Source: Pratylenchus scribneri
Taxonomy: Eukaryota; Nematoda; Chromadorea; Rhabditida; Pratylenchidae
DNA: 64,000 bases
Direction: 5' to 3'
Assembly (NCBI GenBank): GCA_030063045.1
Contig: JAQSEB010000031.1
Span: forward strand, 1,488,001-1,552,000
Shown: positions 1-9,179 of the stretch, piece by piece
How positions within the stretch are numbered: position 1 is the stretch's first letter
Layout: each line of letters starts with the position of its first letter
The notes under the pieces: model-generated
Databases searched by the model: none
Seen by the model: the letters and a program-made list of their open reading frames with translations, nothing else
Told to the model about the DNA's origin: nothing
Made by a program: the position numbers and the translations under genes

Positions 1-1
1 G

Positions 2-100
2 AAATGGGCTGAATTGACAAAAGCGATTGAATTGGCAAAGTTTGAAGAAATGAAGAAAATGTTAACTGCCGCTGAGGAATTTTTGGCAAAAATGAAATAG
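2..100 (+). CDS. 3' end of an unrecognised gene
   Basis: An open frame runs from the window edge to a TAG at 98-100. It encodes about 32 residues, Lys/Glu/Leu/Ala-rich and probably helical, ending in EEFLAKMK. The upstream part lies outside the window, so no family can be named. The next gene on the same strand starts only about 175 bp downstream, after AATAAA-like sequence, so this may be the upstream member of an operon with PPWD1. Confidence 0.5.
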   Translation, partial: KWAELTKAIELAKFEEMKKMLTAAEEFLAKMK

Positions 101-276
101 TCGAATAGGGGAATATTAATTGGATTGTGATTTATTTGTTGAATTGAGATCTCTTCATTTAGATAGAATAAATAATTTTTTTTTATTTTATTTTTTATTT
201 TATCAATCGAAATATTAAATCGAACATTTATTTATTTTTTTGCTCAACTCAAATATATGCTTATTCTCTAATAGAA

Positions 277-2971
277 ATGTCTTCCGGCAATAAAGCTCTG
301 GCGGATTCGACAACGGAAATTCAAATAACCCAGGAAACAACGGCCACAATTGTGAGTTAATTCCAATTAATTAATTAAAATACAATGAAAATAAATTAGG
401 AAATCACCGAAACAGAGGAGAAAAGAAAACGAATTCAAAAACCGAATGAAAATGATGCACAAATGCCATCACCAAAAAAGGCGAAATTACCCGAACAAAA
501 AGGTATTTTTAAACAATTTTTAAAAATAATTTTAATTCCAATTAAGCATTAAAATATGAGGACATTTATTTGCGTGCAATCCCGAGGGCAACCCAATATG
601 AGAAATCATTTATGCACAGAGAAACAATAACACACGTGATTGCAACAGAGTTAGTTTGAATTGTAGAATAAAAAATAAATATTATTTTTTGCAGGAAAGA
701 TTTCATAATAACCGCCAGCCAAGATGGGCATTTGAAATTTTGGAAGAAAAAGCACAATGAAGGAATTGAATTCGTCAAACATTTTCGATGCCATTTAAGT
801 GAGAATTTATTAATATTTTATTGATTTGATTATTTAATTTATAGAAGAATTTTCGGACATTTGCACCAACCATAATGGCGCACTTTTGGCCACTTGCTGT
901 GCCCATGATAAATCAATCAAAGTTTTTGATGTCCCCAATTTTGATATGATCGTTTGTTTTTATTTAATTCAAATTCCATTAATCGATTTCAATTTAGAAT
1001 ATGTTCAAATTGGAATTTAGCCCAAGGATTGTTTGTTTCGTTCATCAAGGTATTCCCCAATCCTCAATAAATTAAAATGTTATTATTTTATTATTAGGAT
1101 CTGATTTGATGAATGCTTTGGCCGTTTCCGATTCAAATTCTGGCAAAATATCAATTTTTGATGCAAATGGCGGCAATCAACCATTTCGGGTACTCGATTC
1201 CCTCCATCAATGCCCAATCATTTTTATGCAGGTTTCCATTTCAATTATAACAAAATATTCCCTGCATTCATTTTAGTATGCAGCTCAATTGGATGTTGCA
1301 ATTTCCATTGATAATATGGGAATGGTTGGAGACCAAAACCATTGAATATTCATTTAAAAAATCAATTTTAGATTGAATATTGGTCTGGAGAGAAAAATGA
1401 TTTTGGATTTCCAGAAAATTCTGTTGATTTTGAATTCAAAACGGACACAGATTTATATGAATTTTGCAAGGTTCATTCAAATTATTATTCCTTTTTATAT
1501 TATATTTTTCAGATCAAACAAATTCCTCGATCACTCACAATTAGTCCAAATGGCCGAATATTCGCAATTTTTGCATCAAATTATCAAATTTACATTTTCA
1601 ATTTGCAAAGTGGAAAAATAATTGAAAAATTGGACGAAAGTTTGCAAAAATATGTGGAAATGGGCAAAGAAACAAAGTAAAAAGGGGAATATTTATTTTA
1701 AAAAAATTTATAGGGGGAATGGACTTCCGGCAATGGAATGGAATCGAAGGGTGGCTTTGGAGAAGGAAATGGCCCGTGACCCAAAAAATACAATTTGTCA
1801 TGTTCGCCTCACATTCGACCATTCCAGCAATTTTTTGATTTATCCAACTCCATTGGGCATTAATGTTTACAATTTGGTCACACAAAAAATTGTTAGGCAA
1901 ATTGGAAGCAATGAAAATCTTCGATTTTTGGGTAAAAATTCATTTTTAGTTTTTTTACATTTTAAAATTAAATTAAAGGTGTCGCATTGTGCCGGGCAGT
2001 TCCCAGTGTAACGGTGAATTTTTCAATTTTATTTATTTTAATTTTAAAATAAATTAAAGGAAAAATTGCAAGGAGCGGCGACCAGTGTGAATGTTGAGGC
2101 AGCGGAAAATCCAAATTTGCGAGTGAATGAGCCGGATCCAATGCTGGTAATTAAATTAATTTTGGAATTAAATTTGAATTATTTTTTAAGGTTGCCTGCG
2201 CTTTGAGGAAAAATCGATTTTATTTATTCACAAATGTTGAGCCATACACGGAAGAGGCCGATGGATCGACGCACAGTCGGGATATATTCAATGAGAAGCC
2301 ATTGAAGGAGGATATGATTACGGCATTGGATGGGGAGGAAACACAACAATCCAAACTGAGCAATCGGTTAAATTAATTTTAAATATTATATTTTAATTTA
2401 TGTTTAGGGCAATAATTTACACCACTTATGGGGACATTCACATTCAATTGGAGCCGGAAAAGGCACCAAAAACGGTGGAGAATTTTTGTACCCATGCTCG
2501 GCGGGGATATTATAATGGACACACATTCCATCGAGTCATAAAGGGATTTATGATTCAGGTGACACGGAAATGAAATTAATTATTGATTGATTTTAATTTA
2601 GACCGGCGATCCAACTGGAAAGGGCACCGGTGGCCAATCGATTTGGGGCGATGATTTTGAGGATGAATTTCACCCGCAATTACGGCATGAAAAGGCATTC
2701 CGCGTTTCGATGGCAAATGCTGGGCCAAACACAAATGGAAGCCAATTTTTCATCACAGTTTGTCCGGCCGAATGGTTGGATGGAAAAAATACAATTTTTG
2801 GGCAGGTTTGAAAATAATTTGGGTAATAAATTAGAATAAATTATTATTATTTTAAAGGTGACCGAAGGATTCAATGTTGTGCAAAAAATCAATCAAATTC
2901 CAACATACGAAAAGAGTGGACGGCCACGGGAGGAAATTTCGATCATTTCGATCTCTTTGAAAAATGTTTAA
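277..2971 (+). CDS. PPWD1: PPWD1: WD-repeat peptidyl-prolyl cis-trans isomerase
   Basis: This is a nuclear, spliceosome-associated cyclophilin with N-terminal WD40 repeats. The ATG at 277 follows an acceptor-like CTCTAATAG. Exons 1 and 2 are 277-351 and 400-502, and further short introns of about 45-60 bp follow. The WD40 part shows [13 protein letters not shown] and later blades (for example [13 protein letters not shown] before the linker). The C-terminal cyclophilin domain starts near 2410 with [20 protein letters not shown]. It keeps the catalytic block [22 protein letters not shown], split by an intron, and [18 protein letters not shown]. The protein ends ISISLKNV with TAA at 2969-2971. 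The domain order matches PPWD1 (C. elegans cyn-15 type). DNAJC17 follows 109 bp downstream on the same strand, suggesting an operon. The family assignment is firm; internal exon borders were read by eye. Confidence 0.93.
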
Positions 2972-3079
2972 TTTTTTTTTGAATAAATTTATTTTTTAAA
3001 TTGAATATTTTTATTGAATTGTTTTAAACATTTTTTACATTTTTAATTACTTTTTTATTTAAAATTAATTCCAGTGAAA

Positions 3080-3751
3080 ATGTCAACGAAAACGAAGAAG
3101 GAAATTGACTTTGATCCCTATAAAATGCTCCAATTGGAATTTGGATGCCAACCAAGCCAAGTGGACAAAGCATACAAGAAAATGGCATTGAAATGGCATC
3201 CGGACAAAAATCCAGAACAAAAAGAGAAAGCCAAAGAGATGTTCTTGAAAATATACAAAGCATTCGAATTCCTCAAGGATGAAGTGGCCAAATTGGAATA
3301 TGACGAAAAAATTGCGGCAAAAAGGAGGAGGGCGGAATTTGATGAGGCAAGACAAACACAGAGTTCAGCTCAAAGAAAGGCACATTTAATTAAATTGGAA
3401 CAGGTTTCATTCCCCTCCAATATTGGTCATTTTAATTCTTTTTTAATTAAGAATGAAGCGAAGGCGGCCAAAGCTGGCCAAAAAAGGAAATCAGAGCAAA
3501 TGGCGGACCAAGTATTGGAGGAATTGAGAAGGCAAGGGGCAGAAATGGTGCAAAGAATGAGAGAAGAAGCCGAACAAATAGAGATGAAATTGAAAAAAGG
3601 AAAGGGGAAAACGGCGGATGAAATTGCCAAAAATGAATTGGAACAGAGAATTGCGGCGGCACAACAAAAAGAAATGAAACAAAATAAACAGGAATTAAGC
3701 AATGAATTGGATGATTTGGAAAGACAATTATTTGGTGGAAGTGTCATATAA
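3080..3751 (+). CDS. DNAJC17: DNAJC17-like J-domain protein
   Basis: This is a J-domain co-chaperone; the DNAJC17 family is nuclear and linked to pre-mRNA splicing. The J domain occupies about residues 10-80: FDPYKMLQLEFGCQPSQVDK, then MALKWHPDKNPEQ with the HPD motif, then ending LEYDEK. A long charged coiled-coil region follows, down to LDDLERQLFGG. The RRM often found at the C-terminus of DNAJC17 is not evident. Start: ATG at 3080 directly after the acceptor-like TTAATTCCAG, consistent with trans-splicing. A probable 48-bp phase-0 intron (3404-3451, GTTTCATT...TTAATTAAG) contains no stop, so the frame reads through it and would add 16 residues if unspliced. It sits 109 bp after PPWD1 and 150 bp before the next gene, so operon membership is likely. 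Confidence 0.85.
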   Translation: MSTKTKKEIDFDPYKMLQLEFGCQPSQVDKAYKKMALKWHPDKNPEQKEKAKEMFLKIYKAFEFLKDEVAKLEYDEKIAAKRRRAEFDEARQTQSSAQRKAHLIKLEQVSFPSNIGHFNSFLIKNEAKAAKAGQKRKSEQMADQVLEELRRQGAEMVQRMREEAEQIEMKLKKGKGKTADEIAKNELEQRIAAAQQKEMKQNKQELSNELDDLERQLFGGSVI

Positions 3752-3900
3752 ATCAATCAATATAAATTAATTATTTTGAATTGATAAAAATATTTTGATA
3801 AATATTTAAAATATTCACACAATTTGATGATTAATTCATTCATTCATTTTTTAAATAAATTATAATTAAACTTTTAATTGATTGATTGAAAATTTAGAAA

Positions 3901-4712
3901 ATGAACATTTTGGACATTGATTACTCAGAATTAGAAAGGTATTGTTGAATATAGTCGATTGTCATAATAGGAGGAAAAGGGCTGGATGCGGATTGGGGCA
4001 ATATTTGATTGACAGGAAGAAGGGAGACGGGGTGATTAGGCAAAAAGTGGGGGTACAGTAGGATGAATAGGAAAGGCCCTTATGCAATTGTTATTGACAT
4101 TCCACATTAGCCAATTAATTATTTTAGATTGGGAATTGATCCAAAAAACATTGGCCTGACAGTCCAACTTCGACAATTCCTTCTCATCAATGCAGCAAAT
4201 TGTCAAAAAGAATTGCCGGAAGCAACGACGAGTGATGATCAACCTTCCAAACAATTGATGGAAATTAATGAAGAGAGAACATTAAGATTGGCCATTGGAT
4301 GCTGCGCATTCTTTCATGGATTTGAAGGTGACCATCAATCATCCATTCCAATTATAAAATTTTAATAATTTCAGAAATTGATGGCCGAGCATTGAATACA
4401 TTTCACTCAGTTTTGTCAGCCAAATTCGAACGAATGTTCGATCAGTTGAAAATATTGGCCAATCGAAAAAGACGAGGGCGTCCAACGGCATTCCAAGTAA
4501 ATCAAAAATATTTCTATTCAATTTAATTCCATTTTCCATTATAGAATCCAGTCCATCAAGTGCTAAATGCCCATTCTCTTCCAGTCCAAGAATTAATGGA
4601 ATTCTACCAAACTAGGGTGATTAAACCATGCCAAAAAATGGCCGAAAATTTCATTGAAGAAAGGAAGAAATTGAATGAAAGTGAAAAATATAAATTGAAC
4701 AATGATAATTGA
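3901..4712 (+). CDS. Unrecognised protein with AT-hook-like motif
   Basis: Four exons can be joined in phase: 3901-3938, 4128-4327, 4375-4496 and 4545-4712, giving about 175 residues. The start MNILDIDYSELER follows an acceptor-like AAAATTTAG. The middle is predicted helical (RTLRLAIGCCAFFHGFEG). A basic KRRGRPTAFQ segment contains the RGRP core of an AT-hook, suggesting DNA contact. The rest is helical and charged, ending KLNNDN. I do not recognise the family. I considered GINS subunit PSF3 and dropped it because the characteristic motifs do not align. Position 150 bp after DNAJC17 on the same strand suggests the third or fourth cistron of an operon. Intron 1 (189 bp) holds a dispersed repeat. 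Confidence 0.6.
3961..4105 (+). repeat. Dispersed intronic repeat, copy A
   Basis: This segment lies inside intron 1 of the AT-hook-like gene. It shares an ordered series of blocks with two copies in Twinkle introns: GGCAATATTTGATTGA, then TTAGGCAAAAAGTGG, then GGTACAGTAGGATGAATAGG, then AAGGCCCTTATGCA, then TTATTGACATT. It appears shorter at its 5' end than the other two copies. It is a non-coding, non-autonomous element of unknown class. Confidence 0.65.
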
Positions 4713-5021
4713 TAAAACATACATTTTATATTGTAATAAAAAGGATCATGAGAGGATATTAAACAGCAAACATTCCATAAATCCTTTTATTCCACCTTTG
4801 TTTTTATTTCATCCATCCAAAAATGGGTCGAGAAAACGAACTAATTTGGATTAATTGCGCATCCATGAAGAAAGAAAGAAAGTAAAATTTTTCATACCAA
4901 TTCCCCCTTTCAATTCATTCAATTATCCATCCAGAGATCCAGATTTGATCAAAAAATCTCAAATGAATCCGCTCTGAAGTCAATTTGAATGAATTCATTT
5001 TTCGTCAAATTGGAATGAAGA
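4713..5021. other. Intergenic stretch before minisatellite array 1
   Basis: No gene is seen. The segment contains AATAAA-like sequence just after the preceding gene, then AT-rich sequence with no recognisable open frame or RNA gene, running into the 32-bp repeat array. Confidence 0.5.
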
Positions 5022-6971
5022 ATACAATCGCAATTACAATTACAATTTAGAATTTACAATTACAATCGCAATTACAATTTAGAAATTACAATTACAATCG
5101 TAATTACAACTTAGAATTTACAATTACAATCACAATTACAATTACAACTTAGAAATTACAATTACAATTACAACTTAGAATTTACAATATTACAATCGCA
5201 ATTACAACTTAGAATTTACAATTACAATCGCAATTACAACTTAGAATTTACAATTACAATCGCAATTACAACTTAGAATTTACAATATCAATTACAACTT
5301 AGAATTTACAATTACAATCGCAATTACAACTTAGAATTTACAATTACAATCGCAATTACAACTTAGAATTTACAATTACAATCGCAATTACAACTTAGAA
5401 TTTACAATATTACAATCGCAATTACAACTTAGAATTTACAATTACAATCGCAATTACAACTTAGAATTTACAATTACAATCGCAATTACAACTTAGAATT
5501 TACAATATTACAATCGCAATTACAACTTAGAATTTACAATTACAATTGCAATTACAACTTAGAATTTACAATTACAATCGCAATTACAACTTAGAAATTA
5601 CAATTACAATTACAACTTAGAATTTACAATATTACAATCGCAATTACAACTTAGAATTACAATTACAATCACAATTACAACTTAGAATTTACAATATTAC
5701 AATCGCAATTACAACTTAGAATTTACAATTACAATCGCAATTACAACTTAGAATTTACAATTACAATCGCAATTACAACTTAGAATTTACAATTACAATC
5801 GCAATTACAACTTAGAATTTACAATATTACAATCGCAATTACAACTTAGAATTTACAATTACAATCGCAATTACAACTTAGAATTTACAATTACAATCGC
5901 AATTACAACTTAGAATTTACAATATTACAATCGCAATTACAACTTAGAATTTACAATTACAATCGCAATTACAACTTAGAATTTACAATTACAATCGCAA
6001 TTACAACTTAGAAATTACAATTACAATTACAACTTAGAATTTACAATATTACAATCGCAATTACAACTTAGAATTACAATTACAATCACAATTACAACTT
6101 AGAATTTACAATATTACAATCGCAATTACAACTTAGAATTTACAATATTACAATCGCAATTACAACTTAGAATTTACAATTACAATCGCAATTACAACTT
6201 AGAATTTACAATTACAATCGCAATTACAACTTAGAATTTACAATTACAATCGCAATTACAACTTAGAAATTACAATTACAATTACAACTTAGAATTTACA
6301 ATATTACAATCGCAATTACAACTTAGAATTACAATTACAATCACAATTACAACTTAGAATTTACAATATTACAATCGCAATTACAACTTAGAATTTACAA
6401 TATTACAATCGCAATTACAACTTAGAATTTACAATTACAATCGCAATTACAACTTAGAATTTACAATTACAATCGCAATTACAACTTAGAATTTACAATT
6501 ACAATCGCAATTACAACTTAGAATTTACAATTACAATCGCAATTACAACTTAGAATTTACAATTACAATCGCAATTACAACTTAGAATTTACAATATTAC
6601 AATCGCAATTACAACTTAGAATTTACAATTACAATCGCAATTACAACTTAGAATTTACAATATTACAATCGCAATTACAACTTAGAATTTACAATATTAC
6701 AATCGCAATTACAACTTAGAATTTACAATTACAATCGCAATTACAACTTAGAATTTACAATATTACAATCGCAATTACAACTTAGAATTTACAATATTAC
6801 AATCGCAATTACAACTTAGAATTACAATTACAATCGCAATTACAACTTAGAATTTACAATTACAATCGCAATTACAACTTAGAATTTACAATTACAATCG
6901 CAATTACAACTTAGAATTTACAATTACAATCGCAATTACAACTTAGAATTTACAATTACAATCGCAATTAC
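5022..6971 (+). repeat. 32-bp minisatellite array 1 (about 60 copies)
   Basis: This is a tandem array of a 32-bp unit, read as ACTTAGAATTTACAATTACA followed by ATCGCAATTACA. Common variants are a slightly longer unit with ACAATATTACAATCGC, a unit lacking one T (AGAATTACAATTACAATCACA), and a short unit without the ATCGC box. Variants recur in blocks, so there is higher-order structure. The same unit forms array 2 (12.06-14.15 kb, same orientation) and array 3 (45.9-46.76 kb, reverse complement). No coding function is seen. Confidence 0.95.
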
Positions 6972-7092
6972 AAATCCTTTTCCGGAAAGAACTTAGATTT
7001 AGAATTAATCATCAACAACAAATCCCCCTCACTAATCCATTCCGCATATCCTTTCATTCCAGAGAGAGCATAAAGATAAAGAACATACAAAA

Positions 7093-7353
7093 ATGTTTGG
7101 TTCATTCCATCATCCAATTCCTCAACATTTCCTTCTCCTTTCCATTTTCGCCCTTCTTTTCCTCACATTCCCTCGGCTGATTTTCCCTTTGGCCCAATCG
7201 GCGGCGGATTCTCCTCATCAACGTTGGGATTTCTACCGAGGTTATTATCCGTATCCCCTTGGCCAAAAACAACGATTCTATCGGCCTCGTCATTTTGGTC
7301 CCTACTATTGGCATGAAGGCCGATTCCACTCGAAGTTTGGCGGTCGTCGTTGA
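7093..7353 (+). CDS. Small secreted Arg/Tyr/His-rich protein
   Basis: This is a single-exon frame of 86 residues. The first 35 or so residues contain a strong hydrophobic core (FLLLSIFALLFLTFPRLIF), consistent with a signal peptide, probably cut near AQSAA. The mature part of about 50 residues is rich in Arg, Tyr, His, Pro and Gly (RGYYPYPLG, RFYRPRHFGPYYWHEGRF) and ends FGGRR, with no cysteine. The ATG at 7093 lies about 30 bp after an acceptor-like CATTCCAG. AATAAA follows downstream, near 7415. It could be a secreted peptide of glands, cuticle or defence, but no family is recognised. It sits between minisatellite array 1 and the calcium-sensor gene. Confidence 0.6.
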   Translation: MFGSFHHPIPQHFLLLSIFALLFLTFPRLIFPLAQSAADSPHQRWDFYRGYYPYPLGQKQRFYRPRHFGPYYWHEGRFHSKFGGRR

Positions 7354-8101
7354 AAAAATGAAATCATTTGAAAGGAAGGAACACATATAATTCATTCTCA
7401 ATCAATTATTACACAAATAAATGGGAATTAAATTATTTTATTTATTTAATATTTCAGCAGTAAAGGAAAATTTGATTAAATTGTGGTAAAAAGGAGGAGG
7501 ACAATAAAATTATAACCGGGGAAACAAAAATTGAAAATTGGTGGCAGCAGCGATAATCGGAGGAAAATATTTTCAAATGAATTCAAAAATTTATATTTCG
7601 GATTCTGATGCTGCTGCCATAAAATGGCTAATAGAAATTTGGGAAGATTGACGGACGAGAAATTGAGAAAAATGAATTTGATGGATGGATTCGAATTGGG
7701 TGGGGAATATATTAATTAAATTAAATTTGTGCAGGCAAAATTGAATGCATTAAATCCATCCAAAATTGCACAAAAATGAATGAATGAATTTGTGATTTAA
7801 TATTAAGTATGAGATTCCATTAAAAGGAGGAATTTTCGACATTTTTGGAGGAACAATTGTGAATTATTCAATATTGATGGGAAATAATGGAATGGAAAAT
7901 TGGCTATTCAACAATTTAAAAGTATTTTGATCGATTTTAAATGGATTAATTGGGTCAAAATCTAACCAAAAAAGTAAAATTTGTATTTTTCAGCCAATTC
8001 TCCAACAAATTCCCACAATAATTCACAAAAGTTGCATTCCAAAATGTTTCTTTTTAGGAGGGGGTTGAAGCTCATCATTTGCCGATCATTCACAATTTAA
8101 T
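7354..8101. other. Intergenic region between the secreted peptide and the NCS gene
   Basis: No convincing coding sequence. The first part carries the polyadenylation-type signal of the upstream gene. A 77-bp imperfect inverted repeat (7543-7619) is listed separately. The rest is AT-rich sequence between convergent genes. Confidence 0.5.
7543..7619. repeat. Imperfect inverted repeat able to form a hairpin
   Basis: GGCAGCAGC at the left end pairs perfectly with GCTGCTGCC at the right end. Imperfect complementarity continues inward (GATAATCGG with CGGATTCTGAT), around a loop of about 30 AT-rich bases. The size and shape resemble a small RNA precursor hairpin, but it could equally be a decayed foldback element. 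It lies between two convergent genes. Confidence 0.35.
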
Positions 8102-9087
8102 TCAGGTTTTTTCCGTGATCATTCCATCCTCCCCTCCTCCACCCATATCCATTGTCAATGCTTGAACAATCCAGGGATCATTCTTTGATCCTTGCTTGAA
8201 TTCATCCCTCGTCAATTTACCGTCAAAATTCTGTCCAATTTTTTGTTATCATTGATTGAACCCCAAAGGCACAAACCAAGTCCATATTGGCGAATATTTT
8301 TTCCACTCTTTTTTGGGGCGTATCCTCGTCTTTTGGCAATTCCAGCATATTCCCAATCATACTATAAATTGCATCCACAATCTTATAAAATAAGGGATTT
8401 GAGTGGCACATTTTGTTTTGGCAACAAACATTGGCCATTTCCTCCTTTGTGATGAATCCATCTTTGTCAACGTCATACAGGGAAAATGCCCCTTTAAATG
8501 AATGGAATTAAATAATTACCAAAAAACTCACAATCCAATTTTTCGTCCAAAGTTCCCCTTGAAGTAATTGAGAGGGCTGCAATGAATTCCTTGAATGAAA
8601 TGTGTCCATCCTATTTTTGTATTATCAATTTGGATTTGACTGTCCATTTCCCCTCCCAAACCCGATTATCGTCAAAAACATTGAAAACGAAGGCTGCGAA
8701 TTTTGAGGGATCACCGTTTGGAAAGAATTGGCGATAAATATTTTGGAATTCGTCCAATTTGAGTTCGCCGCTGGGACAATCACGGACAAAATCCTTCAAA
8801 ATGAATTGAAAATGCTATTCTCCCATCCATATTCCACCTACTTTGTACCATTTCCTCAATTCCTTCCGTGTAAAATATGTTTTCTGTTCCAATTCGGCCA
8901 AATCGTCCGGTGTCAATTTTTTGCTGGCCTTTTTTCTCTTTTCCTTTCCCACCTTTTGCCCATTTGCCGCATTTTGGCCACCGCCCATTTGTGCTCCGCC
9001 ACCGCCCAAATCCCCGTTGGGCAAATCATTTTCGCCGGCCCTTGCCCTCCTCCCATTTCGACTGAATTTACTGTTATTTTTGCCCAT
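8102..9087 (-). CDS. Neuronal calcium sensor (NCS-1/frequenin-like) with long N-terminal insert
   Basis: This is an EF-hand calcium sensor expected to act at membranes in neurons. Exons in transcription order: 8842-9087, 8662-8793, 8532-8610, 8430-8491, 8277-8381 and 8102-8230, all joining in phase. The N-terminus MGKNNSK keeps the MGxxxS-type N-myristoylation signal. A Gly/Asn/Lys-rich insert of about 50 residues follows, absent from ordinary NCS-1, before [20 protein letters not shown]. Then come [67 protein letters not shown] (an EF-hand) and [14 protein letters not shown] (an EF-hand). The C-terminus [13 protein letters not shown] differs from NCS-1. One 48-bp intron (8382-8429) has no stop and reads through. 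Confidence 0.9.
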
Positions 9088-9179
9088 CTATATGGAATGA
9101 GGAAATTAAAAAGACCAAAAATGGGTGAATGGAGAGAAGAAAATGCCACAAAAGGGAAAATTAAGTTTGCATGAGTTTT

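Noticed and set aside
3901..4712. GINS subunit PSF3
   Set aside because: Only vague similarity in size and helical content; the conserved N-terminal and core motifs of PSF3 do not align.
5022..6971. CRISPR array
   Set aside because: The 32-bp units abut with no unique spacers, and this is a eukaryotic genome; it is a minisatellite.
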